64,000 nt of DNA from Anodontia alba (GCA_964016985.1 OZ024824.1:121168951-121232950), one strand, 5' to 3'. Shown: positions 1-10,572, counted from the first letter of the stretch. Numbers and translations: made by a program. The notes: generated from the sequence alone by a model not told the origin.

Positions 1-97
1 ACATATGTTTTCGTGGAGAAATAAGAAAAATATCAGTATGTTTGGATTGAAAAAAAAAGCACCTTAACTAGAGCTATGAATTTTAGGGTAAATACAG
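1..97. repeat. Core-D foldback element, right half
   Basis: The window opens inside a foldback element. ACATATGTTTTCGTGGAGAA and the following AAGAAAAATATC match the right arm of the fuller copies at 6652-6834 and 58074-58266, including the trailing GAGCTATGAATTTTAGG. The left half lies before base 1. Degraded relatives are seen at 430-565, 5090-5130, 10344-10460, 12950-13035, 15010-15090, 16240-16345, 22232-22340 and 25347-25435. Confidence 0.6.
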
Positions 98-174
98 TAT
101 ATAGGTTGTGTGTCAAGTGAAACAGTGTCTTAGAGCATATGTAAAATGCCACAGCTCCAGATGAGAGGCATATC

Positions 175-415
175 CTGGGCCCAGTTGTTCAAAGCTAACG
201 ATGTTAACGTATCATTGAAACTTTGATCATTGAATATGGCATATGCACCAATATTTTTGCTGAAAAAATGTGAGTAGCTTTTGCATTTGCAAAAGCTACT
301 CACATTTTTTCAGCAAAAATACCTGTGAATTAAATATTCTACTTACTACAACAGTTAACATTTTAACCACTAACAGACTCGTTAAGCTAACGATGCTTTG
401 AACAACTGGGCCCAG
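175..415. mobile_element. MITE family A, copy 1 (GGGCCCAGTTGTTC termini)
   Basis: This is a non-coding foldback element with terminal inverted repeat GGGCCCAGTTGTTCAAAGC. A long central hairpin has arms TTTTTGCTGAAAAAATGTGA plus GTAGCTTTTGCA and their complement. Inner arms carry CGTTAGCTTAACGAG-like inverted repeats. Nine copies occur in the window, all about 225-250 bp. It lies in the anoctamin intron upstream of the first visible exon and has no coding capacity, so it would need a transposase in trans. Confidence 0.8.
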
Positions 416-608
416 ATGATTTTTTTTTTTATTTCTGCATGATAACATTAGATGAAAAGATGTTGTCATGGCAAACCCCTTCTAATGAGTTCCCCATAAC
501 ATAATTATGCTTTCATGGAGAAAGAAGAAAAACATGAAATAATGCCCCTTATTTGGAGCTATGAATGTGAAGGTTTAGATTTTGTCCAGCATAGCTGGAT
601 AGCCTTAA

Positions 609-819
609 GGTTTTTACCCTAAGAATTCGGACATCTCAACTCCATACCACACTAGTTTTAAAATTTGATCAAGTACAATTTGCTACCTGATGTTGTGTCT
701 AAAACTTGCTGGATGAGTGATAGTATAGACCCTGATGGGACGCCACATTCGGCAGCATCTCATCTGGATCTACACTGTTTGCTCGGGCCTGTCTGTTCGA
801 ACACATAATGTAAATACGG
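609..819. mobile_element. Core-B foldback element, arm type I
   Basis: The arms read ACCCTAAGAATTCGGACA on the left and TGTTCGAACACATA on the right, and the end is AAATACGG followed by TA. The centre is the core-B hairpin (TAGACCCTGATGGGACGCC against GCATCTCATCTGGATCTACA). The better copy at 19652-19867 shows CCGTATTTACCC ends flanked by TA. The left end here is eroded. Confidence 0.65.
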
Positions 820-1234
820 TATCAGGGTCTCTGATCTTTATTTATACATTCTACAATATAAAATGATTCTGTAAGGAGGTGGCTAAGGTTCTGATCAGAA
901 TGCTTGGATGTACAGGATGATCAGAGCCCTTGCTTTCAATGTATGCCCAAAGATGCATTTTTGTGTGGAATCATCCATATGGTCCAGGTGAATGTAAAAA
1001 CAATGCTTTAATAGTTAGTGTATACATGAATAGAGGAGGTCCACATTAGTTTGCATATCCCCACAATCTGATCAGAGCCTTCACAGTTTGCTGATAGAAT
1101 TTACTCTATACAGAGATTTTGTAAGCGGACAGAGAAGGCTCCAATCAGAATCTGGGCCTTTGTGGGTTTATAGCATGTACATGCAACATCTTCTTGCTAG
1201 TATTTAAATTTTATCCATGTTATGTTTTCTGCAG

Positions 1235-1387
1235 TGCTACAGTTTGGCTTCCTGACGATCTTTGTGGCAGCATTCCCACTGGGTCCTCTCTGTTGTCTAC
1301 TCAACAATATCATAGAGATTAGATCTGATGCTATGAAGTTTATCACAGATATGAGACGGCCTGTTGCTGACAGAGTAGCAGATATAG
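1235..1387 (+). CDS. Anoctamin (TMEM16) family, internal exon a
   Basis: This exon encodes part of an anoctamin, a family of ten-helix membrane proteins that act as Ca2+-activated chloride channels or lipid scramblases. It follows TTTTCTGCAG and ends at G|GTATAA. The frame reads [19 protein letters not shown], then [16 protein letters not shown] and [12 protein letters not shown], which is the highly conserved helix 7-8 region. The E and D of IIEIRSD align with two of the acidic Ca2+ ligands of mammalian TMEM16A (E734 and D738). The earlier ligand pairs must lie in exons left of the window. The exon begins with two bases of a split codon and ends with one, which joins in phase to exon b. Similarity to vertebrate ANO7 (VAERAQDIGIWF, LAVISNAF) suggests an ANO7-like member, but ANO4/5 relatives cannot be excluded by eye. 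Confidence 0.93.
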
Positions 1388-1844
1388 GTATAATAATGAA
1401 CATTTCACATTTACCCAAAGTATTTCCTTGCCTTACTTGTCTTAGAATTTGAATAATAGTTGACTTGTTAACCCTATGTATATCTTGCCTTACTTGTCTT
1501 AGAATTTGAATAATAGTTGACTCTTGTTATCTCTAGTTCACTTATCTCGAATAACCGCTTATCTCAAAGTGAAAATCTGGTCCCTGTTTTAACTTGGAAA
1601 TCTAACAACAGGTAACAAAATATTGTGGAAAAGAGGAGAAATTGCTCCTTAGGAGAAAGTGCTCCTTTTCCACAATATTTTCCATATATCTCTAACTTCA
1701 GGAGTGAAATTAAATATTCATTTGTTAAATGTGGTTGTTTGATTTATTGTTTTCCTCAATTCTGCAAATCTGATATGTCGAGGTACGGATATCACAGTGT
1801 TTCAGAGAGTCCCTTAAACTTCGAGATAATGAGAGTCAACTATT

Positions 1845-1986
1845 TCACTACCTGCTATTGTGTCTAAAACTGCTGGATGAGGGACAAACAGTGTAGACAG
1901 TGATCAGATGCCACATTCTTAAGTATGATCTTGGTCTATGCTGTTTGCTCAGACCTGTCTGTTCAAATACGTAGGATAAATACAGT
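1845..1986. repeat. Core-B foldback element, type I, left-truncated
   Basis: The segment shares TGTGTCTAAAACTGCTGGATG, in part, with the copies at 609 and 19652. It continues through ACAAACAGTGTAGACAGTGA and GCTGTTTGCTCAGACCTGTC to GGATAAATACAGTA. The outer left arm is lost. Confidence 0.55.
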
Positions 1987-2064
1987 AATTCTGTTTCTCG
2001 AAGCAATATAACCATTTGTTCAAGGTAGGCTATATCAGAAGATGACAAACTGCCAAAAAATGAC

Positions 2065-2311
2065 CTGGGCCCAATTGTTCAAAGAGTTGTTAGCTTAATG
2101 AGCTCGTTAATGGCCAAAATGTTAACTGTTCTGGTAAGTACAATGTCTAATTCACAGGTATTTTTGCTGAAAAAATGTGAGTAACTTTTGCAAATGCAAA
2201 AGCTACTCACATTTTTTCAGCAAAAATATTAGCATATAAGCCATATTTAATGATCAAAGTTTTAACGATACGTTACTAACGACATTGTTAGTTTTGAACA
2301 ACTGGGCCCAG
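2065..2311. mobile_element. MITE family A, copy 2
   Basis: The left end is CTGGGCCCAATTGTTC and the right end is GAACAACTGGGCCCAG. The central hairpin is the same TTTTTGCTGAAAAAATGTGA type as copy 1. The element abuts copy 3 directly, giving a tandem pair. Confidence 0.8.
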
Positions 2312-2558
2312 GCATATAGTTCAAAACTAATGACGTTAGTTAATGTATAGTTAAAACCTTGATCAAAATTAAATATGACATAATTATATGCTAATATTTT
2401 TGCTGAAAAAATGTGAGGAGCTTTTGCATTTGCAAAAGCTACTTACATTTTTTCAGCAAAAATACCTGTGAATTAGATATTGTACTTACTAGAACAGTTA
2501 ACATTTTGAACACTTATGAGCTCGTTAAGCTAATGATTCTTTGAACAACTGGGCCCAG
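2312..2558. mobile_element. MITE family A, copy 3 (tandem with copy 2)
   Basis: The left terminus is eroded (CATATAGTTCAAAACTAATG in place of the GGGCCCAG end). The central hairpin and the right end TTGAACAACTGGGCCCAG are intact. Head-to-tail contact with copy 2 suggests either insertion into the terminus of copy 2 or a local duplication. Confidence 0.75.
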
Positions 2559-3298
2559 AGCTGATTTGACCATTCATGAAGATTTTGTTTGCAGGTAACA
2601 AAGGTCTTGATCAGATTGCTTGGATGCACAAGCTGATCTACTAGAAATTAACTTTTTTGCATGGCTCAAATGGAAATTGTTCAGACATGGTCAGCCTGCA
2701 CATTCAGTGTATGTACACATGTACAGCCTGAACTGTTTAGAATCCTTACAATGGATAATATGAATACCGGTATATAATACAATAAATAATACAATATATT
2801 TGCAGCTCAGTTTGTGTTTGTCCTGCTTATGATATTTGCCATTTTCGTGTCAGGACTATTGGATGAGACTAAGAAATTAGTCAAATTTGAATGGCTCAAA
2901 CATCTTTGGGACCATGAAAATTTGTTCTAGACATGGGTAGTTCAAATCAGTGGGTGTTAATTATAGTGCCTTATCAGGAGACAAATGGGAATAATTTATG
3001 GATGTCTTTTCTATCTTCTATAATGATATATTAGGTGGACTCATTAAAATTGCCTCAACAAGGTTATATTTTAATGAGTACACACAATGTATATTTTCAT
3101 AATAAAATTTCCCTAAAAGGTGTTTTTTTTTGTTTGTTTTTTTTGAGTTTTGGAAGAATTTCCTGGGTCTCAAAAACAAGTTTGAATAAACCACATCAAA
3201 CAAGCCATCAGTGTTGAAGTCATTGAAGTTTAACTGTATGTGGGAATCACAAGTTTTGCTGAACACATGTACACTTTTATTTGAAGTGTGATGATATA

Positions 3299-3628
3299 CA
3301 GTCTTCCCTCTGTATACCGACACTCGATACAACAACAAAAATAGTTATAATGAAAATTTGAATGTCACGAAACCCTCGCTCAAGAGATGACAGTTAATGA
3401 GAAATTATGCAAGACTGTTGCATGAAAATGTCAAGCAACATATGTTTTGGATATTTGTTAGAATTGCCTCAGTGATGCAATTCTAACAAATATCCAAAAC
3501 AATTGTTCTATGAGGAAATAACAATTAAACAAGAAGGTGTTCCTTAAATATCATTCTGGCCATTAAGGATTCTTTACAACAGCAACATCTTTGGGAACAA
3601 ATGCTGTCGTTGTAACGAGGGTTCACTG
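3299..3628. mobile_element. TA-flanked pogo/Tc1-like MITE with core-D relative
   Basis: The element runs from CAGTCTTCCCTCTGTATACC to AACGAGGGTTCACTG and is bordered by TA on both sides (3297-3298 and 3629-3630), as Tc1/mariner/pogo elements are. The centre is a hairpin with TTAGAATTGCCTCAGTGA and its complement, related to the core of families C and D. A rearranged second copy lies at 17626-17991. Confidence 0.75.
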
Positions 3629-4034
3629 TACGCATATATGTATTCATATTTATCTTGCATAAATGCAGTACTGATTCATACATGTATGAAACAAAGATGG
3701 TGAAACTAGTTTAAAACATTACTTTTATGCTGGAATTTACAGATGCTTTTCCATAGGTTATATCTAAGATGCAGGTTGTGACATGATGAAATGGCCCTTG
3801 CACAGTCTAATCAGGCCTGTCATTGTCCACAGAATCATTAGAAACTATAGAAGGCATCAATGAATAGAGATCAACCACAGGCTAATTTTACGTCTTCTCT
3901 GGGTACAATTTTCATAAGGCACTTCAGTATGTTACAGTCATATTTTAGCAGATCTAGATGTACGTTTTCTGTCATAATGTTAAAAACTGTACTTTGTTGG
4001 TTGTAGATATTTATGGGGATTTGACACACTTTCA

Positions 4035-4172
4035 AGGGAGGCAACTCTTTCAAAATAGTTTTGGTTTCCCTCTGAAAAGGGTTCTACTTAAAAAGAAAGA
4101 ATTTGTTCCCCTAGGGAGAAAATTCTTTCCTTTTTGGGTAGACCCCTTTTCAGAAGGGACTTGATGTGCAAT
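4035..4172. repeat. Foldback repeat G, copy 1
   Basis: An imperfect hairpin pairs CCCTCTGAAAAGGGTTCTAC and AAAGAAAGAATTTGTTCCC with their complements about 50 bases on. Related copies lie at 14072-14215 and 17433-17552. No coding content is seen. Confidence 0.6.
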
Positions 4173-4229
4173 AATGCAAACAGAAAGACATAACAGTTGT
4201 CTGTCTTGTATAAATGGCAGAAAATCTAC

Positions 4230-4478
4230 CAGGGCCCAGTTGTTCAAAGCATCATTAGCTTAACAAGCTCATTAGTGGTCAAAATGTTAATTGTTTTAGT
4301 AAGTGCAATATCTAATTCACAGGTATTTTTGCTAAAAAATGCAAGTAGCTTTTGCAAATGCAAAAGCTACTCTCATTTTTTCACTGAGCAAAAATATTAG
4401 CGTATATGCCATATTAATGATCAAAGTTTTAATGACATGTTAACTAACAACATCGTTAGTTTGAACAACTTGGCCCAG
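4230..4478. mobile_element. MITE family A, copy 4 (CAG target duplication)
   Basis: If the element starts at GGCCCAG and ends at its complement, it is flanked by CAG on both sides (4230-4232 and 4476-4478). This supports a three-base CWG target duplication. The central hairpin has a small indel (TTTTTTCACTGAGC). Confidence 0.75.
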
Positions 4479-4604
4479 GTGTATTCAGTCCCTTTAAATT
4501 AACCACATCAAGTGAAAAAATGTTTTACAACATACATGAAATGTACAGAAACAGATCATACTGCACATTACCATAGTTTCATCAAGGCCTTTACTGTCCC
4601 CATA

Positions 4605-4821
4605 CGGTAAATGCCCTAAAATTTCGAACACTTTATTCCGTACTATTTTGGCCTAAATTTTGTTTTTATTGCAGTTGTCTCATAACATACTAAGTGGAAT
4701 GGCAAACAGTGTAGATCCTGATCAGACTGCTCCTTTAGGAGCAGTCTGATCTGGCTCTGCACTGTTTGCATATGCCATTTTGTCAGAAACTTTGGTGTTC
4801 GAAATTTCAGAACTTTTACTG
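4605..4821. mobile_element. Core-B foldback element, arm type II
   Basis: The left arm is GGTAAATGCCCTAAAATTTC and the right arm GTGTTCGAAATTTCAGAAC. The centre is a very clean core-B hairpin: GCAAACAGTGTAGATCC, then GATCAGACTGCTCC, then the complement. Other type II copies are at 18672-19126, 21511-21750 and 25727-25875. Confidence 0.75.
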
Positions 4822-4970
4822 TATCCTGTGTTTTGTTAAGCCAAAAACAAGTCTCCTGATACAACTGTGCAGATCAGCAGGCTGATCTGGGCATTTTCAG
4901 TCTTCATCAAAGACACATATTCACTTGATTCAGACAGAATCTGTTATGTTCCACAATTATCTATTTGTAG

Positions 4971-5023
4971 GAATCTGGTTCCAGATCTTGTATGCCATCT
5001 CAAGACTAGCCATAGTGTCAAAT
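4971..5023 (+). CDS. Anoctamin (TMEM16) family, internal exon b
   Basis: This is a 53-base exon after CTATTTGTAG and before GTGAGTAATC. Joined to the last base of exon a it reads GIWFQILYAISRLAIVSN, which matches the conserved anoctamin stretch DIGIW..IL......L.V..NAF of the intracellular linker and the start of helix 9. The ORF is too short to be recognised on its own; the call rests on phase and family sequence on both sides. It ends on a codon boundary (AAT), matching exon c, which begins in phase 0 with GCC. Confidence 0.88.
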
Positions 5024-5414
5024 GTGAGTAATCTATGTTGTTTAAACCATTTTGATTTAAAAGCAAAAAAAATTCTTATTGCTCTACAAAACCATATGTT
5101 GTGAGTACTCATTCGAATTTCCAAGGCAGTTAAGAGTAGCCCAATGTAAAGGGAGTCAAATTATTGCCATGTCAGAATTATTTCCCTTGGAGTTGTATGC
5201 ATATCCATTAATACTTTATATTGCTTGAAACTGTGATCACCCATTAGAGAAGATCCAGAGTTAAAATGTGTAAAGATTAGGAGGCACATTTCAGCATTAC
5301 CCCCACCCACCTAGTCACTCGTCCTATAAAATTTACTAGTTGAGATTTTGTATGAACATTTTGCAGAACAGAGCAGAATAAGGTACAATAAAATTCATGT
5401 GGAGCCCAAATCTC

Positions 5415-5663
5415 CTGGGCCCAGTTGTTCAATGCCTCGTTAGCTTAATGGGCTCGTTAGTGGTCAAAATGTTTACTGTTCTAATAAGTACAATATCTAA
5501 TTCACAAGTATTTTTGCTGAAAAAAATGTGAGTAGCTTTTGCAAATGCAAAAGCTACTCACATTTTTTTAGCAAAAATATTAGCGTATATACCATATTTA
5601 ATGATCGAAGTTTTACCGATACATTAACTAATGACAACGTTAGTTTTGAACAACTGGGCCCTG
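5415..5663. mobile_element. MITE family A, copy 5 (CTG target duplication)
   Basis: The ends are CTGGGCCCAGTTGTTC and GAACAACTGGGCCCTG. Taking GGCCCAG as the terminus leaves CTG on both sides (5415-5417 and 5661-5663). It lies in the intron between exons b and c. Confidence 0.8.
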
Positions 5664-5761
5664 TTAAATTTGGTTTTGGAACTGCACTTTACGGTCTCAT
5701 TGAAGATAATTTCAGTCTGTGAGTTGTCTCATTTACTGTGAGAAGGAGTTTCTGTGTTGTT

Positions 5762-5900
5762 GCCAAACAAAAATGTATAGATTATATAGAAAAATGGCCA
5801 TTTTTTTTTTGTATGTAATCTATACATTTTTGTTTAGATACATTAAATGTATAGATTATATAGAAAAATGACCATATAATCTATACATTTTTTTGCTTGG
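5762..5900. repeat. Multi-arm foldback (AATGTATAGATTATATAG)
   Basis: The motif ATGTATAGATTATATAG occurs twice directly and its complement twice, so several alternative hairpins can form. The outer ends TTGCCAAACAAAAATG and TTTTTTTGCTTGGC are complementary. It ends about 95 bases before exon c. Confidence 0.6.
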
Positions 5901-5994
5901 CTACAGCATTTTTGGGGTCTTTTTATACTGACATTATCTTATAGGTTCCAGTGTATATTAGTTTTGATATTATTCTCTTTTGTTATTTTTACAG

Positions 5995-6167
5995 GCCTTT
6001 ATAATTGCATTAACATCAGACTTTATCCCACGACTTGTGTATAGGTATTACTACAGTCCAGATCAGTCTTTGACTGGCTACACCAACTTTACTCTATCCT
6101 ACTTCGACACAGATGATTTTGAGCCAGACAAGAGACCAATCTTCAAGCAAAATGTTGACATATGCAG
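5995..6167 (+). CDS. Anoctamin (TMEM16) family, internal exon c
   Basis: The exon follows TTATTTTTACAG and ends AG|GTACAT. It encodes AFIIALTSDFIPRLVYRYYY, a hallmark of anoctamin helix 9, then SLTGYTNFTLSYFDTDDF and NVDICR. The second part corresponds to the extracellular loop between helices 9 and 10. NFT is a potential N-glycosylation site, as is common in this loop. The last codon is split AG|A and completes as R in exon d, giving the family-typical CRYRDFR junction. Confidence 0.94.
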
Positions 6168-6651
6168 GTACATATTTGAAAATTGTCCTACTTTTTTTTG
6201 CATATAGAAATCTGAGATTTTCACTGGGGATAGAAATTAAAATCCTACCCACCCTTTACTACCCAGGGTAAGATAAATAAGGAAAACTTTGGTTGGCCAT
6301 TGTATTGGTTGTATAGGACGTTAGGTTACGTTGCTTAGTTGACATCATCCTAGCATGACAAATGATGTCAGCTTTCAAGATGGCAGATGCCAACTTCATT
6401 GTGTATTGAAGGGAGTACTGCATTTATAATCAATAAAGCAGATAACAAACATTGGAAATTGAAAGGGATGCAAGCAAAAGAATCTATTATGGATGTTTGG
6501 TGCACATAGCAAAATCTGTTTCTCATGATGTCAGACAGTTGTTCTTGGGACAGATTTACTGTACACACTGAACACCCATGAAAGATTCTTTTAATATAAC
6601 CCAAGTATTGAGACAGATAGGCCGGAGCAAATAGTATTGATCCAGATCAGA

Positions 6652-6834
6652 ATAGCAACAGATAAGGCACTCTGTTCATCCGAAAAATGCTCTTATTTTG
6701 CCGCGAAAACATATGTTATGGGTACTCATTAGAAGCGCCTCGGTGAGGCGCTTCTAATGAGTACCCACAACATATGTTTTTGTGGAGAAATAAGAAAAAT
6801 ATTATGTGGATACCCCTTCTTATCTGTAGCTATG
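6652..6834. mobile_element. Core-D foldback element with ATAGCAACAGATAAG arms
   Basis: The arms ATAGCAACAGATAAGG and CTTATCTGTAGCTAT surround a near-perfect hairpin: ACATATGTTATGGGTACTC, ATTAGAAGCGCCTC and their complement. The same core with different arms occurs in family C and in the TA-flanked element at 34726-35075. Confidence 0.7.
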
Positions 6835-7116
6835 TAGATGCTATAGAATGATGCAACATCTGATCAGGGTCTACACTGATTCGGCAGTATTTAAATGTAT
6901 CAGCAGGTAGTAAAATGGACTAGTTATATAAAGTATGGCACATAAATATTTATGGGTAACAACATAGACCCTAATCCAAATGAGTTGGTGATTAGGCAGA
7001 TCTGAGTCTATAGTTGTGCATATGTCATAAGGTTGTTTTCTGTTTGAAGGCGTATATAGGGTGAAGTTACTTTCATGCAGCGGTCCCCACATTAATATTA
7101 CTGATTGTTATTGTAG

Positions 7117-7222
7117 ATACCGTGACTTCAGAAACCCTCCCTGGTCAGAGCACAAGTATGAGTACTCGGAGAGTCATTGGCATGTTCTTGCAGCAAGATT
7201 TGCGTTTGTGGTTTGTTTTGAG
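7117..7222 (+). CDS. Anoctamin (TMEM16) family, internal exon d
   Basis: This 106-base exon lies between TTATTGTAG and GTAATTATAT. With the split codon from exon c it reads YRDFRNPPWSEHKYEYSESH, then WHVLAARFAFVVCFE. This matches the anoctamin loop YRDYR.PP..E..Y and the start of helix 10 (FW.VLAARLAFVI.FE). It ends on a codon boundary, matching exon e. Confidence 0.93.
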
Positions 7223-7282
7223 GTAATTATATTCTTATTTTTGTTCAAATCAGCCTCATATATATCATAATCGGATTTTTGA

Positions 7283-9412
7283 TTAACGTGCAGGTACAGG
7301 GGCAACATCCACATCAGTGGGCCCCCTTCCAGATAGCTGGTTTGCTGAACGCATGGCAGATCTCCCACCAGATCTCCAGGTACGTCTATCATGAGGTTTG
7401 ATAGCCGAGAGCTTCCACTCTCTGCAATCCCTCTCTGTCAGCTGCTTCCATGTCATTTTGGGCCTCCGAGGCCCACGCTTTCCATCAACCTGTATGTCAA
7501 AGGCTGTCTTGACTGCACCATTGGAGCGTTCCACATGTCCATACCATCAGTCTTCTCTCCTTCAGAATGAGGTCCAGATCCGCAATGCCAAACCGCATAA
7601 GTAGCTCATTGGACCTGGTGGTGAGAATGTCTTGCGGCCTGACATTGCAGATCTGTCTGATCATTGCCCAGTCATTTCGCTGCAGACGTTGGAGGTTCGG
7701 CTTTGTCAATGGCCAAGTCTCGCTGGCATGGAGCATTGCGCTCTGCACACAAGAGCTGTACACATGGCCACGTGTTTTGAAAGAGAGGTGGCGTGAAGAG
7801 AGAACTGGTAGCAGATCCTTGAACTTCTTCCAGGCTGTTTTCACACGTGTTGTGGTTGAGAGTTCACAGCCACCTGCTGCTGAGAGCATGTCTCCTAGGT
7901 AGCAAAAGGAAGCTACCACCTCAAGCTTGTCAGGTCCGACCTGGACTTCCTTCTGTGGTCTGCCATCCAAGGGGCATGCAGTTCCCTGGCACCATGTACA
8001 TCTGTAGTCAGGGTCATTTTTCAAGCGCTTTAGCCCACTGCATTTCTTGTGCACCCAGTGCTTGCAGCCATTGCAGAAGATGCTGTTGCTGCCCACTCCA
8101 GTGCGACAGACAGCGCATGGAAACTTGCCTGAACTCTGCAGGAGATCCCGTCCCGTACCGCAGATCATGATCTTTGTCTTTCCTGCATTTACTCTCAGTC
8201 CTTTCTTCTCCATTGCTTCTCTCCAAGTCAAGAGCTTCCTGACACATTCCTCAAGCGATTCAGCGATGATAACAAGGTCATCGGCATAGAGGTCCTCCCA
8301 GGTGACCCCAGAACTGAACTCCCGTGATAAGGCTTCAAGCACAATGATGAAGAGCAGCGGGCTGAGTACTGATCCTTGGTGAACACCAACCTTCACTTCA
8401 GACTCTTCACTGTACCCCTCACCAACACGGGCACTGCTCCGCGCATTTGCATACATCCCCTGCACCAGTCGCACAATCCACACCTTCACACCAAGTTTTC
8501 TCAGCGCCCACCAGATGACCTTTCAAGGTACTCGATCAAACGCCTTCTCCAGGTCTACGAAAGCCATGTAGAGTCTCTTATTGGCAGCTAGATACTTCTC
8601 TTGCAGCTGCCTGACAACAAAGATTGTGTCTGTCGTGCCTCTGCCTGGGATGAAGCCAAACTGGGAATTGTCTATTGACACCAACTGTCTGATGAGGCTG
8701 TCCACAATCCTCTCCAGGATTTTCATAACCTGCTCTGTCAGCTTGAGACCGCGGTAGTTGCCTCTTTCCAATGCGTCCCCTTTTCCCTTGTAGAGGCAGA
8801 CAATGAAACTCTGCTCCCAGTCAGAGGGTACCTTGCCATCATGATTGCAACTGCGAGGTCACGGATCATGGAGGCGCCCATGTCACCAGCGGCTCGTATC
8901 ATCTCCACCACTATGCCTGATGGGCCTGGTGCTTTGCCAGCCTTCATCTGTGAGATAGCCTTCTTAACCATATCAATGGTGATTGGGATGGACGGGCCTT
9001 CCACTGGTGGTTGATATGACAGGTGCTCTGGGTCCCAGTCAAACTCAACGTTGAGAAACCTTTGGTAGTGCTCTAGCCAGGCCTTCTGCTTTGAGTCTTT
9101 GCTTATTGACGTCTCTCCTGCATCATTCTTCCTAGTTTTGTCACCAACAACATCAGTGTTCTCTCTTTTAAACTGGTTAGCAAGGCGGTAGTCTTCTGAA
9201 GACTTGGGGTCAATATTCTCGTAGACCTTCTTGTCGGCTTCTTGATGAGCATGGTGCACTTCATGTCTGGCATTGCGTTTGGTTGCATCGTATGATGCCC
9301 TAGTGCCTTTACCAGCCTTCCAGGCCTTGAAAGCTGTCCGCTTGGCAGCAATGGCCTTTTCCACGTGTTCATTCCACCACCAGGTTTCACGATGCCAACG
9401 GTGTGGCCACAT
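7283..9412 (-). pseudogene. LINE reverse transcriptase (frameshifted)
   Basis: The product would copy element RNA at a nicked target site. Motifs in order on the reverse strand are KKAISQMKAGKAPGPSGIVV, SQFGFIPGRGTTDTIF, AFVDLEKAFDRVP, GVHQGSVLSPLLFIIVLEAL, the catalytic LYADDLVI, and KTAWKKFKDLLPVLSS with HASETWPLTK in the C-terminal part. A TGA follows AFDRVP (8523-8525), where relatives often have an arginine, so a CGA to TGA change is likely. Frameshifts lie near 9390, 8840 and 7535. After the last one the text resumes as KRGPRRPKMTWKQLTERD. It cannot make a full protein. It is unrelated in strand and codon usage to the host exons around it. Confidence 0.85.
7989..8117 (-). other. C4HC3 (PHD-type) zinc finger inside the reverse transcriptase
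   Basis: In the reverse-strand frame that contains YADD, residues CAVC, CNGC, H of WVH, KKC and CTWC form a complete Cys4-His-Cys3 pattern. It lies about 54 residues after YADD and before SFCYLGDMLS. This spacing fits a PHD finger. The domain interrupts the palm-thumb part of the polymerase, not its N-terminal part. Confidence 0.75.
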
Positions 9413-9712
9413 ACCTCTTCAGTTGTCTTGAGCAGTCCAGTCGTGATGTTGTTCCAGATATCCTCAGTGGCCCCATCAGCTACACCTGCAGATGTGCTCA
9501 CATGCAAGCTGAAGACCTCCTGGAAATGATTGCTTGTCTGTGGGTCTTTAAGCTTCCAAACTTTGAGGCGAGGGGTGAACTTGCGCTTGGATTTTGGAGG
9601 CACATCAATCCTCATGTCACATACAAGAAGCTGATGTTGCAGAGCTACTTCCTCGCCAGGGATCACTTTTACATCTGTGACAAGTTTGCACATGGTCCTG
9701 TCCTTGCAATTT
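9391..9712 (-). pseudogene. LINE APE endonuclease, C-terminal fragment
   Basis: The reverse-strand frame reads KLVTDVKVIPGEEVALQHQL, then LLVCDMRID and RLKVWKL, the usual end of an APE-like endonuclease in RTE-type elements (catalytic H in the QHQLLV stretch). Homology stops near 9712, so the N-terminal part of the enzyme is missing by 5' truncation. A frameshift near 9390 separates it from the polymerase. Confidence 0.7.
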
Positions 9713-9794
9713 GGTCAGAGTCAGTACTATGTGCTCACATTGTTTGCTCAGTTGCTAATATGTTAGCCTGCAAAAGAAGCTTAGTTGTAACTAA

Positions 9795-10048
9795 CATAAC
9801 GAGAACATGCCAATTCAAATATACTGAAAATTTTAGCAGCAAAAAAATGAAAATTTTCAGATAAAAATCTGATATTTTTCATATTTCATGCTCAAAACAT
9901 AGATTGTGGGTAATTGTTAGAACTGCCTCAACGAGGTGGTTCTTTGAGGCAGTTCTAATGAGTAGCCACAATCTATGTTTTTGAGCAGAAATAAGAAAAA
10001 TAATGTATACCCCTGTAAACCCGTTATACTATATAAAAGTGGGGTTTA
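9795..10048. mobile_element. MITE family C, copy 1
   Basis: The consensus ends are CATYACGAAAACAYGCCTAT and complement, with a core hairpin GTGGGTACTCGTTAGAAC and complement, and an inner block with TATACCCCTGTAAACC. This copy begins CATAACGAGAACATGCC. It loses its right end where the next element starts at 10046. Thirteen copies plus a fragment occur in the window, most 260-290 bp. Confidence 0.75.
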
Positions 10049-10285
10049 ACCCTTAAAAAGCCAAGAAAACATGCATCCGAAAATGTCATCTGTTTATGTC
10101 GTCTGCTGAATATTCTTGCAAACTTTTCAAACCTATTTTTGCACACAGGCAAACAGTGTGGACCCAGATCAGACTGCTCCTAGAGGAGCAGTCTGATCTG
10201 GGTCCACACTGTTTGCAGAAATGACTTTTAAAATCACAAGCAGATGACAAAGCAGACGACAATTATGATGCGGTGCAAAAGAAAT
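10046..10285. mobile_element. Core-B foldback element, arm type VI
   Basis: It starts TTAACCCTTAAAAAGCC and contains a perfect core-B hairpin at 10149-10216 (GCAAACAGTGTGGACCC with GATCAGACTGCTCC and complement). The arms match the copy at 63084-63313 in reverse orientation. The right end is eroded near 10285. Confidence 0.7.
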
Positions 10286-10572
10286 GCAGCAGTGGTACAA
10301 TGGCTCCAGGTAAGATTTTTTCAACCAAAAAATATTGATATGATTCTTATTGTTCTTCAAAAAACATGTTGTGGGTACTCATTAGGAGTGCCTCAGTGAT
10401 CTGCTTCAAATGAGTACTTACAATATATGTTTCCGTGAAGAAATTAGAAAACATATTGCATAACATAAGCTGCAGATGGACTGATCAATTCATTGCTCTT
10501 AAGTGTGGTTCCTTTACTATCTAGTTACAAAAATCTTACTATTTCCATCTCACTATGTAGATTAAGTGTGTA

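Larger units (their letters stand above)
1388..4970. other. Anoctamin intron a
   Basis: This 3.6 kb intron lies between two phase-matched exons. It holds family A MITEs (2065-2558 and 4230-4478), a type I core-B fragment, a TA-flanked pogo-like MITE (3299-3628), and two foldback elements at 4035-4172 and 4605-4821. Bases 1477-1517 nearly repeat 1432-1470 (CTTGCCTTACTTGTCTTAGA), a short local duplication. I see no further exon in it. Confidence 0.75.
7270..9712 (-). mobile_element. RTE-like non-LTR retrotransposon, 5'-truncated and decayed
   Basis: A reverse-strand LINE occupies the last anoctamin intron, opposite to the host gene. From its 5' side it encodes the end of an APE-type endonuclease, a connecting region, a full reverse transcriptase with an inserted zinc finger, and a C-terminal domain. 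The coding frame ends within about 15 bases of the likely 3' end, so the 3' UTR is very short, as is usual for RTE-clade elements. It is broken by at least three frameshifts and one stop codon. No clear target duplication is visible. Confidence 0.88.

Noticed and set aside
9403..9864. 153-codon + strand ORF
   Set aside because: It is the antisense shadow of the LINE endonuclease and connector on the reverse strand.
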